Shown: positions 26,506 through 35,635 of the stretch, piece by piece
Layout: each line of letters begins with the position of its first letter
Numbering within the stretch: position 1 is the stretch's first letter
Assembly (NCBI GenBank): GCA_028875125.1
Contig: JAPPGC010000004.1
Coordinates: forward strand, 1 to 43,026
From: Bacteroidota bacterium
GTDB lineage: Bacteria; Bacteroidota; Rhodothermia; Rhodothermales; Bin80
Length of the DNA stretch: 43,026 nucleotides
Direction: 5' to 3'
Translations under genes and position numbers: made by a program
Notes under the pieces: model-generated
Told to the model about the DNA's origin: nothing
The model's database searches: none
The model's input: the letters and a program-made list of their open reading frames with translations, nothing else

Positions 26506-28653
26506 CTAGGTAATCCTGGCATTCGTCACGCCCGGATTTACATCCAGGCACTCGATTTCCTTGACCACTTCAGCTGCTTGCAGGTACTCGTGAATTGCAC
26601 TGCGCAGTGCGCCTGTACCAACTCCATGGACGATTTCCACTGAGGGAAGGTTTGCGCTCATTCCCTGATCCACCAACTTTTCCACCTCTGCAAGCGCTTC
26701 CTGTACACGAAGACCACGAACATCAATGCGCGCTTTGAGAGGGCTCATTTTTACCGTACCCTTCTGGCGAACTCTGGGCGCATTGATGGGACGGATTCGA
26801 TCCAGCGCAACCCTCATGCGCATGTTACCCGCCGATACCAACGCATAGCGTTCCTCAATAGAAATAATTTCGCAGGGAGTGTTTCCTGCTTCGATCACGA
26901 CTTGCTGTCCCACAGCGAATTTTGAATCAGGTAATGGCGCTGCTTTACCCGGCTTCCTGTGCGCCTTACGACCTGATTTTGGAGAGGTGTGCTCGCCTGC
27001 CGTCTTTTGCTCAATCGCCGGTACACTCAGCCGTGCTTGAAGTTTTGCGTTTAGCTCACGATAACTCGCTATAAGAGACTCTAGCCTAACTCTTGGCTTC
27101 CCCATGATCTGCCGGGCACGCGCCAGTACGCCAGAACTGAAATTCATTCGATCAGCAATGCGGAAAGCATAGGATGATCCGGGGAGCCCCTGCCGAAAAT
27201 AGAAAGTCGGTTGCAGCGTGCGCTCATCAAATTCCATAGACCCATTGACGGTACCAGCATTCTCATGCGCATACACCTTCAGTGTGCCATGATGTGTGGT
27301 TACGATGGTCAATGCGCCCAAATCCGTAAAATGCTCCAGCACAGCTTGAGCGAGTGCTGCACCTTCGGCAGGATCCGTACCTGTTCCGATCTCGTCAACC
27401 AATAGAAGGGTGCCTCTGGCAGCTGCATCGCACATTTTCTGCAATCCCGAAATTCGTGCGCTGAATGTTGAGAGGTCCTGTTCAATTGACTGCTCGTCAC
27501 CTATCTCAACAAGGATTCGCCTGAAGCATCCGAATACCGATTCAGGATGCACAGGAATGGGAATACCACACCCTAGCATAACGAGCAATAGCCCACACGT
27601 TTTCATCGCCACCGTTTTGCCTCCCGCATTCGGGCCGGTAATGACCAGTGTTCGCACTTCTCCACCGATTAATAGCGTCAGAGGAATGATCGCTTTGACT
27701 TTCTCTCTTAAGCACAGGGCGGGATTCTTGCCGTCACGGATATCCAGCGTGGGTGCATCTGACAACTTTGGTACGACGCCTCCCAACCTCACACTGAGCA
27801 TTGCCTTCGCATGCAGGAGGTCAATTGTACCGAGAACAGCAAGATTACACTCTATAGCATCAATTTCTTCCCTAACGTCCCCGGTCACTTCGCGTAGGAT
27901 ACGCTCTATCTCGCGTTGCTCTTGAGCCTCCAGTATCCGAACTTCATTCCCCATATCAAGACACACAGCGGGTTCGAGATAAACCGTTTGCCCTGTTGCC
28001 GAACTATCGTGCACAAAACCACGCATTTTCCGCTTGGCCTCAGCACGCAGCGGAATCACCATGCGACCGGCCCGTACTGTCAGCTGTGATTCTGCAGCAT
28101 ATCCCTGTCGCACCGCCTCTCCCAGTAAGGTTCTAAGCTTCTCCCTTAGCGCCTGTCGGCGCAGACGTAATCTGCGCCGAATTCGACGTAATTCACCGGA
28201 CGCAGATTCACGTACTGTCCCATTAGGGTCAACCGCATGCGCAATACTCTCTTCCAATTCCTGGAGGACGGAAATCGGGGACGCCACCTTGGCCAACGTT
28301 CCATAGCCCTCTTTTCGGAAACAGGCATGAATTAATCGACTTGCCCGGCAGACTCTCCGCACTTTATCCAATGACGCCGCACTGAGCATTGCGCCACTAG
28401 GTCTTGCCTGCACGAGGTATTGACGAACATCTAGGAAGTCTTCCAGGGGAATGGGGTCTCCACGCAACACAACGCGTTGCAAAGCATCCGTGTGAGCAAG
28501 GGCAATCTTGCGAGCACCTGTATCAGTGACCGGACGCAACGAGGCGAGCTTTTCCATTCCCAGAGGGCTTATCAAGGCTTCCGTTAGCGCCTTGCGCACC
28601 GTATCAAAACCTAATTTTTCTGCTGCGCTATCCGACAACATCCATACAGCCAA
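26506..28653 (-). CDS. mutS2: MutS2 endonuclease/ATPase with Smr domain
   Basis: A 715-residue MutS2. It lacks the mismatch-recognition domains of MutS. It has a core/clamp coiled region (~140-280), Walker A GPNAGGKT (340-347), Walker B LLLVDEIGTGTDP (417-428) and a C-terminal Smr nuclease domain (about 635-710; IDVRGLRVQEAL, then VEIVHGVGTGALRSAIHEYL). MutS2 suppresses recombination by acting on branched DNA and, in some bacteria, rescues collided ribosomes; which role applies here cannot be read from sequence. It is slightly shorter than the usual ~780 residues. The C-terminus (VNPGVTNARIT) departs from the usual GG-x-GVT-x-V ending. It is single, and divergent from the DUF885-like gene with 57 bp between them. 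Confidence 0.96.
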   Translation of the reverse strand: MAVWMLSDSAAEKLGFDTVRKALTEALISPLGMEKLASLRPVTDTGARKIALAHTDALQRVVLRGDPIPLEDFLDVRQYLVQARPSGAMLSAASLDKVRRVCRASRLIHACFRKEGYGTLAKVASPISVLQELEESIAHAVDPNGTVRESASGELRRIRRRLRLRRQALREKLRTLLGEAVRQGYAAESQLTVRAGRMVIPLRAEAKRKMRGFVHDSSATGQTVYLEPAVCLDMGNEVRILEAQEQREIERILREVTGDVREEIDAIECNLAVLGTIDLLHAKAMLSVRLGGVVPKLSDAPTLDIRDGKNPALCLREKVKAIIPLTLLIGGEVRTLVITGPNAGGKTVAMKTCGLLLVMLGCGIPIPVHPESVFGCFRRILVEIGDEQSIEQDLSTFSARISGLQKMCDAAARGTLLLVDEIGTGTDPAEGAALAQAVLEHFTDLGALTIVTTHHGTLKVYAHENAGTVNGSMEFDERTLQPTFYFRQGLPGSSYAFRIADRMNFSSGVLARARQIMGKPRVRLESLIASYRELNAKLQARLSVPAIEQKTAGEHTSPKSGRKAHRKPGKAAPLPDSKFAVGQQVVIEAGNTPCEIISIEERYALVSAGNMRMRVALDRIRPINAPRVRQKGTVKMSPLKARIDVRGLRVQEALAEVEKLVDQGMSANLPSVEIVHGVGTGALRSAIHEYLQAAEVVKEIECLDVNPGVTNARIT

Positions 28654-28710
28654 ATAGTCAGTTACGTAGTGTTTACCTTAATTGTCCGCGTCATTACTCC
28701 ATAGGATCAC

Positions 28711-30351
28711 ATGCGTTGGCAGGCACTTATTCTGATACTGATTTATTGCAGCTGCACTAGTCCATCCAACCCCCAACCCGAATCTACGATTGAATCGCAC
28801 GAGGATCTTGTGAGATTTTTTGTGGACTGGCGTGAATTTGTCACGCCTAACGTCATTGATGGCATTCCAGATTACTCGTCGGAGACCATGGCACAACAGT
28901 ATGCAGCACTCGAAAGCTGGAGAACGCAGCTGGAGAATGCCGATACTACTGGCTGGCCAGTGTCTGAACAGATTGACTGGTACCTGGTGTGGATAGAAAT
29001 AAATGGTCTTGATTTTGCGCATCGCGTCAAACAACCATGGCGACGGGATCCCGCCTTTTACGTTTGGTTTTACCCATCACCAACAGATGTGCCCGAACGA
29101 GAGGCCCCTAATATTCACGGAGCCATTGAATTACCCAAGTACACGCAACCGTTAAGTAATGATGATGCTGCAGATCTGGCTGCACGCCTTGGGCGGGCTG
29201 CACCGCTATTCGAGCAGGCCAAAATCAACCTCACCGGCGAAGCTCATGACCTCTGGCGAACAAGTGAACGCAGTATCCGGTCGCAGAGCCGTGCACTAGA
29301 AGCATTGGCTGAGCGTGTACAGGATTCACATCCAGACCTGACTACGGCAGCGCTTGGTGCACGGAACGCGTCGGAGGATTTTGCTGACTGGATCGCTGAG
29401 CGATCAGATACCAAGAAAGGCATCAGTGGTGTCGGGAAAGAGAACTATACATGGAACCTCCGCAATGTACATCTGCTCTCGTACAGTTGGGAGGATCAAG
29501 TACTTCTTATGCAGCGGGAGCTTGATCGTGCACATACGGCGCTAAGACTTGAAGAACACCGGAACAGGGACCTTCCACGACTGACAAAAATACAGATCCC
29601 CGAAGAGTACGATCGCGTATTCAATGCGGCAATAGATGAATACATGGCATTCCTTCAAGAAGGCGAGGTTCTTCCCATCAAGGAATACATAGAACCAGCC
29701 TTGCGGGCACGAGTGAACTCATTCACACCTTCGGAAGGCTTGCGGGGGTTCTTTTCGGAGATCACTTATCGAGACCCCCTGGTTATGAGGACACATGACT
29801 ACCATTGGATTGACCTGGCGCGTTTGCGGGAAGAGCCTCATTCGAGTTTGATTCGGCAGGGCCCACTGCTGTATAACGCTTTCGACAGCCGGGCCGAAGG
29901 TATGGCTACCGGCATGGAAGAAATGATGATGCACGCCGGGCTCTTCGACGATAAGCCCCGTACACGCGAGCTCATCTGGATACTTCTGGCACAGCGGGCC
30001 GCTCGTGGCCTGGGCGGATTGTATCAGCATGGACACGAAATGTCGCTGAATGAAGCTGCAACTTTCGCTTCAAAATGGACCCCCTGGGACCTCCTGCCTG
30101 CGGATGGTAATACCATCCAGGGAGAAGAACAATTCTACCTGAGACAACCCTCTTACGGAACCAGCTACGTGATCGGCAAGCTGGTTGTTGAGCGTCTGAT
30201 TGCAGAATACGCCCGACAACGTAACGGTGAATTTGTCCTCAGTGACTTCATGGATGAATTCAACGCCTCGGGAATCATCCCCATGTCGCTGATCTATTGG
30301 GAAATGACCGGAGACCGTTCACTCCTGGATCAAGCCCTGAGTGGGGAATAG
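28711..30351 (+). CDS. DUF885-like lipoprotein, probably without the metallopeptidase motif
   Basis: A 546-residue predicted lipoprotein (MRWQALILILIYCSC, lipobox Cys about residue 13-15). It is mostly alpha-helical and resembles DUF885 over its second half (ITYRDPLVMRT, FDSRAEGMATGMEEMM, PSYGTSYVIGKLVVERLIAEYA, FNASGIIPMSLIYWEMTGD). Typical DUF885 proteins have a zinc-type HE-x-x-PGHH motif before the EGWA-like helix; here that stretch reads HWIDLARLREEPHSSLIRQGP and has no such motif. It may be a non-catalytic member or use other residues. A 9-bp inverted repeat wraps its stop codon. It is followed after 52 bp by the FG-GAP/LVIVD gene, possibly an operon. Confidence 0.75.
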   Translation: MRWQALILILIYCSCTSPSNPQPESTIESHEDLVRFFVDWREFVTPNVIDGIPDYSSETMAQQYAALESWRTQLENADTTGWPVSEQIDWYLVWIEINGLDFAHRVKQPWRRDPAFYVWFYPSPTDVPEREAPNIHGAIELPKYTQPLSNDDAADLAARLGRAAPLFEQAKINLTGEAHDLWRTSERSIRSQSRALEALAERVQDSHPDLTTAALGARNASEDFADWIAERSDTKKGISGVGKENYTWNLRNVHLLSYSWEDQVLLMQRELDRAHTALRLEEHRNRDLPRLTKIQIPEEYDRVFNAAIDEYMAFLQEGEVLPIKEYIEPALRARVNSFTPSEGLRGFFSEITYRDPLVMRTHDYHWIDLARLREEPHSSLIRQGPLLYNAFDSRAEGMATGMEEMMMHAGLFDDKPRTRELIWILLAQRAARGLGGLYQHGHEMSLNEAATFASKWTPWDLLPADGNTIQGEEQFYLRQPSYGTSYVIGKLVVERLIAEYARQRNGEFVLSDFMDEFNASGIIPMSLIYWEMTGDRSLLDQALSGE

Positions 30352-30360
30352 TTCCCCACT
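30340..30360 (+). repeat. Perfect hairpin centred on the stop codon of the DUF885-like gene
   Basis: AGTGGGGAA (30340-30348) and TTCCCCACT (30352-30360) are perfect reverse complements, and the three loop bases are the stop codon TAG. The bases after it are CTGAAAATTT, not a full U-tract. It may be a weak terminator, an mRNA-stabilising 3' structure or a protein-binding palindrome. Confidence 0.6.
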
Positions 30361-30403
30361 CTGAAAATTTGTACTTTAGTTCCAGAACAACATCTAGACT
30401 CAC

Positions 30404-32722
30404 ATGAAACGCACACTTACCCTGATTGCGGTGCTCTTCGGCGCTTCAACAACGCTTCATGCCCAATATGCAGTCCAATACGGCGCTGCTGTGGTGGTTA
30501 ATGACGGGCAGATTATTGTTGGGGAGGGACGGCAACTCCTACTCCCGGGCAATGTCTTCGTCTACAATATGGAAGACAATGGCACCTGGTCTCAGGCCCA
30601 GGTACTTACACCTGGTGGGGAGCGCGCCGTTGGATTTGGACAAAGCCTGGCAGCTGACAATTCGACTCTGGTCATTGGTGCCCCACTTGCCAATGAGGTT
30701 CACATATATTCACGTGAGGATGATGGAGCATGGTCTCCATTTGAGATGATCACGCATTCACATACCCGGTTCGGTAGCGCCTTGGCCCTAAAGGGGGATC
30801 ATTTGATCATTGGGGCTGCGGGCAGCCAGGACGTTGCGGGGGGCGCGTACCTGTACATCAAGAACGACGATGACGGCTGGCAGTTAGCGGATGAACTGAC
30901 GCCCGAAGACGTATCCGAAACAGATGGATACGGTCGGTCCGTTGCTATCCATGGGAATGAATTTATTGTTGGTGCTCCTCGAGGGAATGATGGTGAGGGT
31001 CGGGCGTTCGTGTACTCCTATAATGATGCTGGCGAACAACAGATAGAAGAAATTGGAATGGACAACGGAACGGGTGGAGCACTGTTTGCATGGTCTGTCG
31101 CATCTGCAGGGGAGTATCTGGTACTCGGTGCACCAAGGCACGGTGGAGGAATGGTTGCCCTCTTTTCCAGAAACGACAATGGCATGTGGGAACAGATGCA
31201 TTCCCTGGCTTCACCCGATACAACAGACGACCAGCGTTTTGGAGAGGCATTGGCGGCATCTGATAACAAACTTTGGATCTCCGCCACTTTGTTCAATGAA
31301 CGAAACGGGGGTGTATACCATGTGGACCTGTCTGATCCACAGGTGTCGGAGATTCTCACTCCTGACGGACCGCAATTCCGAAGCGGCTTTGGGGCAAGCC
31401 TTTCCGCAGACAACGATATCGTTGCGGTTGGCGCCTCTGGTCAGGACAATTTTGAGGGAGCGGTTTATCCACTTCAAGTTGCAGATGACGGCGTCAGCAT
31501 TGGTGAAAAACTCTTTAATGCCGCCAGCGAAATTGCATCTATCACCGGGGAAATGACTGAATGCGAAAGCGGTGCGGCCGGGATGTTTCCGTGTGCAGAA
31601 GTTGACATGGTTTCGTTTTTGACACGGGAGGAGATCGGGGCTCGGCGTGGTATTCAGGTTAATGATGTCTGGGGGTGGGAGGACCCGCAAACAGGAAAAG
31701 AGTATGCATTAGTGGGACGCACCGATGGCACGTCATTCATTGATCTGACGGATCCCTACAATCCGGTTTACCTAGGAGATCTGCCGAAGACTTCGACTGC
31801 CAATCAGAGTCTGTGGCGTGACATCAAGGTTTATAAGGATCACGCCTTCATCGTAGCCGACGGGGCTGGCGCACACCATATGCAGGTTTTTGATCTGACC
31901 CAGTTGAGAGATATAACCGAGCCGCAGGTGTTCACAGAAACCGCAATATATAAAGGCGTATACAGCTCCCACAATATCGTTATCAACGAAGATACCGGGT
32001 ATGCCTACGCCGTTGGCAATGACTCCGGTGGAGAGACCTGTGGCGGTGCGCTGCACATGATTAATATTCAGGATCCGGTAAATCCGACATTCGCAGGATG
32101 CTTTGCAGACACACGGACTGGCAGACGAGGTACCGGGTCCACCCACGACGCACAGTGTGTGACCTACAATGGCCCTGATCGCGATTTCCAAGGTCGTGAG
32201 ATTTGCCTTAGTTCAAATGGAAACGCCCTGTCGATTGCCGATGTAACAGACAAGGACAATCCCGTCGCATTATCAATCGCGCAGTATCCAAATGTCGCGT
32301 ATACTCACCAGGGCTGGCTTACCGAAGACCATCGTTATTTCTATCTTAATGACGAGGGCGATGAGACTTCCGAACTGGTAGAGGCTACACGTACGCTGAT
32401 TTTCGATATCAGCGATCTGGAGGATCCAATCCTGGCCGGTGAGTATTTCGGCCCTTCGAGTGCCATAGACCATAACCTGTACATCCACGGTGACATCATG
32501 TACCAGACCAACTATGTCGAAGGTCTCCGTTTGGTAGATATATCTGACCCGGAGAACCCCATCGAGGTTGGCCACTTTGATACAGTTCCCTACGGTCCGA
32601 ATGATAATTCCCCTGTCTTGGGAGCATGGAGTAACTATCCATACTTCAAGAGCGGCACTATCGTTGTCACTTCTGGCCGAGAAGGCGTATTTTTCCTTAA
32701 ACGGCGTCCCATTGACACATGA
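30404..32722 (+). CDS. FG-GAP repeat plus choice-of-anchor B (LVIVD) protein
   Basis: A 772-residue exported protein with a signal peptide (MKRTLTLIAVLFGASTTLHAQ). Residues ~22-360 are integrin-alpha-type FG-GAP repeats (VGFGQSLAADNSTLVIGAP, RFGSALALKGDHLIIGAAG, YGRSVAIHGNEFIVGAP, FAWSVASAGEYLVLGAP, RFGEALAASDNKLWIS, GFGASLSADNDIVAVGASG). From ~375 comes a choice-of-anchor B domain with LVIVD repeats (NDVWGWEDPQTGKEYALVGRTDGTSFIDLTDPYNPVYLGDL, IKVYKDHAFIVAD, DISDPENPIEVGHFDT). That domain normally precedes a C-terminal anchor such as a T9SS domain, but this protein ends at FFLKRRPIDT with none. It is probably extracellular or periplasmic and binds an unknown ligand. Confidence 0.88.
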   Translation: MKRTLTLIAVLFGASTTLHAQYAVQYGAAVVVNDGQIIVGEGRQLLLPGNVFVYNMEDNGTWSQAQVLTPGGERAVGFGQSLAADNSTLVIGAPLANEVHIYSREDDGAWSPFEMITHSHTRFGSALALKGDHLIIGAAGSQDVAGGAYLYIKNDDDGWQLADELTPEDVSETDGYGRSVAIHGNEFIVGAPRGNDGEGRAFVYSYNDAGEQQIEEIGMDNGTGGALFAWSVASAGEYLVLGAPRHGGGMVALFSRNDNGMWEQMHSLASPDTTDDQRFGEALAASDNKLWISATLFNERNGGVYHVDLSDPQVSEILTPDGPQFRSGFGASLSADNDIVAVGASGQDNFEGAVYPLQVADDGVSIGEKLFNAASEIASITGEMTECESGAAGMFPCAEVDMVSFLTREEIGARRGIQVNDVWGWEDPQTGKEYALVGRTDGTSFIDLTDPYNPVYLGDLPKTSTANQSLWRDIKVYKDHAFIVADGAGAHHMQVFDLTQLRDITEPQVFTETAIYKGVYSSHNIVINEDTGYAYAVGNDSGGETCGGALHMINIQDPVNPTFAGCFADTRTGRRGTGSTHDAQCVTYNGPDRDFQGREICLSSNGNALSIADVTDKDNPVALSIAQYPNVAYTHQGWLTEDHRYFYLNDEGDETSELVEATRTLIFDISDLEDPILAGEYFGPSSAIDHNLYIHGDIMYQTNYVEGLRLVDISDPENPIEVGHFDTVPYGPNDNSPVLGAWSNYPYFKSGTIVVTSGREGVFFLKRRPIDT

Positions 32723-32899
32723 ATTGGCACAATTCTTGCGATATCGCTCATACGTTGGCCGCTCAATAATGAAAAGCCCCTTGGAACCTGATCTGTACAG
32801 AGTGGTACTCCCGTGTTGCTGAATCCATTTGGGATTACCTCTTGGATCAAGTTCCCTTTCTTACTCGCTAAAACCAAACAAGACTGACATACCTGCGGA

Positions 32900-33724
32900 A
32901 TGAAAGCTCTTCGTATCACACTACCTGGACTTTTTGTGATGGCAGCGGTACTCGTTGCCCCTAGCCCCGTAACTGCACAGCAGTACAAGGAGGACTATAA
33001 TGCTGGCTTAGAGGCAGCAAAGGACCCGGCTGCCATAGCGAATGCCCGTTCCTTATTCGCGAGTGCAGCTACCGGTGCTGACGAAGCGTCCGACACTGAA
33101 ATTGCTCAACGCGCCCGCTATTACGTAGCCCAGCTTGACTACAGACTGGGAACGGCGGCATTTAGAGTTGAAGATTTCCCAGCCGCGCTTGAACATTATT
33201 CGGAAGGTGAGACCATCTACCCCACCTTTATCAAAAACACTTACGGTAAAGGCTTGGCATTAAAGAATCTAGATCGAATTGACGAAGCTCTGGAGGCCTT
33301 TAAGACCGCCGCCGGCGCACAAGGTGACCGCAGAACGAGCCTTGCAGCGGAAAAAGCTATTCGTGATCATTTTATGAACCAGGCTTCAACTGCTTTGGCC
33401 AAGCGTAATGCTACCCGTGCGGATGCGGATGCTGCACTGGCAGCACTTGCATCTTTGTTAGAATTCATGGAAGCGGACGCTGACGTACACTACTATACCG
33501 CCCTTGCCCACTACACTAAGGGCGAAGGGGAGGCAGCTATTGCATCTGCCGAGCAGGCGCTGAGTATGCATACTGGTAGCCGATCCGACAAAGCTAAAAT
33601 CTACTATGTCTTAGGCGAGGCCTACGTTAGCGTCGGGAATAGAGATGCAGCACGAGATGCTTTTTCGAATGCCGTGTATGGTACCTGGAAACAGTCCGCC
33701 GAGCACTATTTGGAAACACTATAG
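32900..33724 (+). CDS. Exported tetratricopeptide-repeat protein
   Basis: A 274-residue protein with a signal peptide (residues 1-27, ending SPVTAQ) and helical TPR-type repeats (YYVAQLDYRLGTAAFRVEDFPAALEHYSEGETIYP; NTYGKGLALKNLDRIDEALEAFKTAAGA; VHYYTALAHYTKGEGEAAIASAEQAL; IYYVLGEAYVSVGNRDAARDAFSNAVYG). Periplasmic TPR proteins act as protein-interaction scaffolds; the partner is unknown. It is Ala-rich. A 177-bp gap separates it from the upstream gene and a strong intrinsic terminator follows 25 bp after the stop, so it is probably its own transcription unit or the end of one. Confidence 0.82.
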   Translation: MKALRITLPGLFVMAAVLVAPSPVTAQQYKEDYNAGLEAAKDPAAIANARSLFASAATGADEASDTEIAQRARYYVAQLDYRLGTAAFRVEDFPAALEHYSEGETIYPTFIKNTYGKGLALKNLDRIDEALEAFKTAAGAQGDRRTSLAAEKAIRDHFMNQASTALAKRNATRADADAALAALASLLEFMEADADVHYYTALAHYTKGEGEAAIASAEQALSMHTGSRSDKAKIYYVLGEAYVSVGNRDAARDAFSNAVYGTWKQSAEHYLETL

Positions 33725-33748
33725 TCTCTTAGGGAACAAGGATGTTGA

Positions 33749-33780
33749 AGCCCGTGGTCTGTTCGGACCGTGGGCTTTTT
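33749..33780 (+). terminator. Rho-independent terminator after the TPR gene
   Basis: AGCCCGTGGTC (33749-33759) pairs with GACCGTGGGCT (33766-33776) as an 11-bp stem with two internal G-U pairs and a 6-base loop (TGTTCG). A run of five T follows (33776-33780). It ends transcription of the TPR gene. It also rules against a start at 33742 for the next gene, since that reading would translate through the stem. Confidence 0.9.
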
Positions 33781-33795
33781 CATGATTATACATTG

Positions 33796-34512
33796 ATGGA
33801 CCCGTCAACGACTTTTATCGGACAAAATTCGGTAATCGAAAACGATGTCGAACTAGGCTCGAACTGTGTGATTGGTCATCATGTAACCATAAAATCCGGT
33901 ACGCGCCTGGGGGCTAACGTGCGAATTGGAGATCACAGTGTGCTTGGTGCGGTGCCGATGCTAGCACACCAGAGCACCCTGCGTGCGACTAACAGTCGGA
34001 GTCACCTCACGATCGGAGATCACTGCCTCATTGGGAATGGCGCAGTTCTTTACAATGGCTGCACGCTTGATGCTCGAGTCATGGTAGCCGACCTGGCTAC
34101 AGTTCGTGAACGGGTTTCAGTTGGAGAGTCTACTATTGTTGGTCGGGGAGTGGCCATCGAAAACGACTGTATTATTGGAGCCCGCTGCAAGCTGGAAACC
34201 AACGCTTACATCACAGCTTACTCTGTACTGGAAGACTTCGTGTTCATTGCTCCCGGTGTAGTCACCAGTAACGATAACTTTGCAGGCCGGACCAAAGATC
34301 GCCATAAGTACTACAAGGGCGTAACGGTACTCCGGGGAGGCCGAATTGGCGCAGGAGCTACAGTATTGCCGGGGAAAACAATTGGGGCTGATGCCATGTT
34401 GGCTGCGGGCAGCGTACTCACGCACAACATCCCTGCTCGTGAACTGTGGGCCGGTGTACCCGCCAGATATCTACGTGTAGTGCAAGAGGATCAATGGATT
34501 GACAATCAATAG
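33796..34512 (+). CDS. Left-handed beta-helix N-acetyltransferase, WbpD/WlbB-like
   Basis: A 238-residue hexapeptide-repeat acyltransferase. The start at 33796 (MDPSTTFIGQNSVIENDVELGSN) is preferred because the in-frame ATG at 33742 lies within the upstream terminator. Isoleucine-patch hexapeptides run through the protein (IGQNSVIENDVELGSNCVIGHHVTI; IGDHCLIGNGAVLYNGC; IVGRGVAIENDCIIGARC; VFIAPGVVTSNDNFAGR; IGAGATVLPGKTIGADAMLAAGSVLTHNIP). Its association with the two following genes points to N-acetylation of the 3-amino group of a UDP-sugar acid, as in WbpD. A dTDP-3-amino-sugar acetyltransferase is the alternative. It is separated from the aminotransferase gene by 7 bp. Confidence 0.85.
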   Translation: MDPSTTFIGQNSVIENDVELGSNCVIGHHVTIKSGTRLGANVRIGDHSVLGAVPMLAHQSTLRATNSRSHLTIGDHCLIGNGAVLYNGCTLDARVMVADLATVRERVSVGESTIVGRGVAIENDCIIGARCKLETNAYITAYSVLEDFVFIAPGVVTSNDNFAGRTKDRHKYYKGVTVLRGGRIGAGATVLPGKTIGADAMLAAGSVLTHNIPARELWAGVPARYLRVVQEDQWIDNQ

Positions 34513-34519
34513 TCTATTT

Positions 34520-35635
34520 ATGGGTATCCAAATGGTCGATCTCAGGGGGCAGTACCTGAGAATCAAAGACGAAATTGATACTGCCATAGGTCAAGTGCTG
34601 GATTCGACACATTTTATCCGTGGACCTGTCCTATCACGCTTTGAATCAGCACTTGCTGCCTACACAAAGGCCAAGTACGCGGTTGGGGTTGCTAACGGTA
34701 CGGACGCCCTTCAGATTGCGTACATGGCACTCGGCATTGGGCCTGGTGATGAGATCATCACGCCCTCCTTCACGTTTATTGCCACAGCGGAGGCCGCAGC
34801 TCTCCTGGGAGCTACGCCCATCTTTGCAGACATTGACCCCGATACTTTTTGCCTTGCCCCGGATAGTGTAGAGGCCTGTATCACAACTAGAACTCGCGCC
34901 ATCGTACCTGTACATCTGTTCGGACAGTCGGCCGGCATGGACCAGATTCTGGCTCTGGGGGCGAAATACAATATTCCTGTCATAGAGGATAACGCACAGG
35001 CTATAGGAGCAACCTACCATGGGGCGTTCACCGGAAGTATGGGAACTCTTGCAACGTGTTCTTTCTTTCCTTCAAAAAACCTTGGCGCCTATGGTGACGC
35101 AGGGGCCATTCTTACGTCCGACCCCGAACTGGAAGCCCGTGTTCGAATGATCACCAATCACGGAGGTCGGCACAAATACTATAACGAGACCGTTGGCCTG
35201 AACAGCCGACTTGACGCTCTCCAGGCAGCAATCCTGGAAGTTAAACTCCGACACCTGGAGTCCTTTACCGAGCTCCGTAGAGCAGCCGCTGCACGCTATG
35301 ACGCGCGCCTTGGAGGGCTTGACGGAATCATATGCCCCTATGAAGCCTCCTGGGGACGACATGTTTATCATCAGTACGTCATTCGTGTAGAACAGCGGGA
35401 TGCATTGGCTGAATCGCTCAAGGCATCTGGGATCCCGTACGGCATCTATTATCCGGTCCCGTTGCACCAACAGCCCGTCTTCCGGGAGCAGGCCAGAGAT
35501 ATCGTGCTACCCGAAACCGAAAAAGCATGTAGCGAGGTCCTGGCATTACCCATGCACACTGAGCTTACACCCGCACAGCAGGACAGGATCATGGATACAG
35601 TTATCACTCACGTAAACCACCCCGCCCATGCGTGA
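34520..35635 (+). CDS. DegT/DnrJ/EryC1/StrS family PLP aminotransferase, WbpE-like
   Basis: A 371-residue sugar aminotransferase. ATG 34520 is chosen over the in-frame codon at 34499, which lies inside the upstream gene; MGIQMVDLRGQYLRIKDEID is the usual family start. Cofactor residues are visible: ANGTDALQIA (59-67, phosphate site), Asp157 in VIEDNAQAIGA and the Schiff-base Lys186 in FFPSKNLGAYGDAGAI. The C-terminal YPVPLHQQPVF and LPMHTELT blocks are typical. It probably puts the 3-amino group, from glutamate, on the 3-keto-sugar made by the next gene's product. It overlaps that gene by 8 bp. Confidence 0.9.
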   Translation: MGIQMVDLRGQYLRIKDEIDTAIGQVLDSTHFIRGPVLSRFESALAAYTKAKYAVGVANGTDALQIAYMALGIGPGDEIITPSFTFIATAEAAALLGATPIFADIDPDTFCLAPDSVEACITTRTRAIVPVHLFGQSAGMDQILALGAKYNIPVIEDNAQAIGATYHGAFTGSMGTLATCSFFPSKNLGAYGDAGAILTSDPELEARVRMITNHGGRHKYYNETVGLNSRLDALQAAILEVKLRHLESFTELRRAAAARYDARLGGLDGIICPYEASWGRHVYHQYVIRVEQRDALAESLKASGIPYGIYYPVPLHQQPVFREQARDIVLPETEKACSEVLALPMHTELTPAQQDRIMDTVITHVNHPAHA

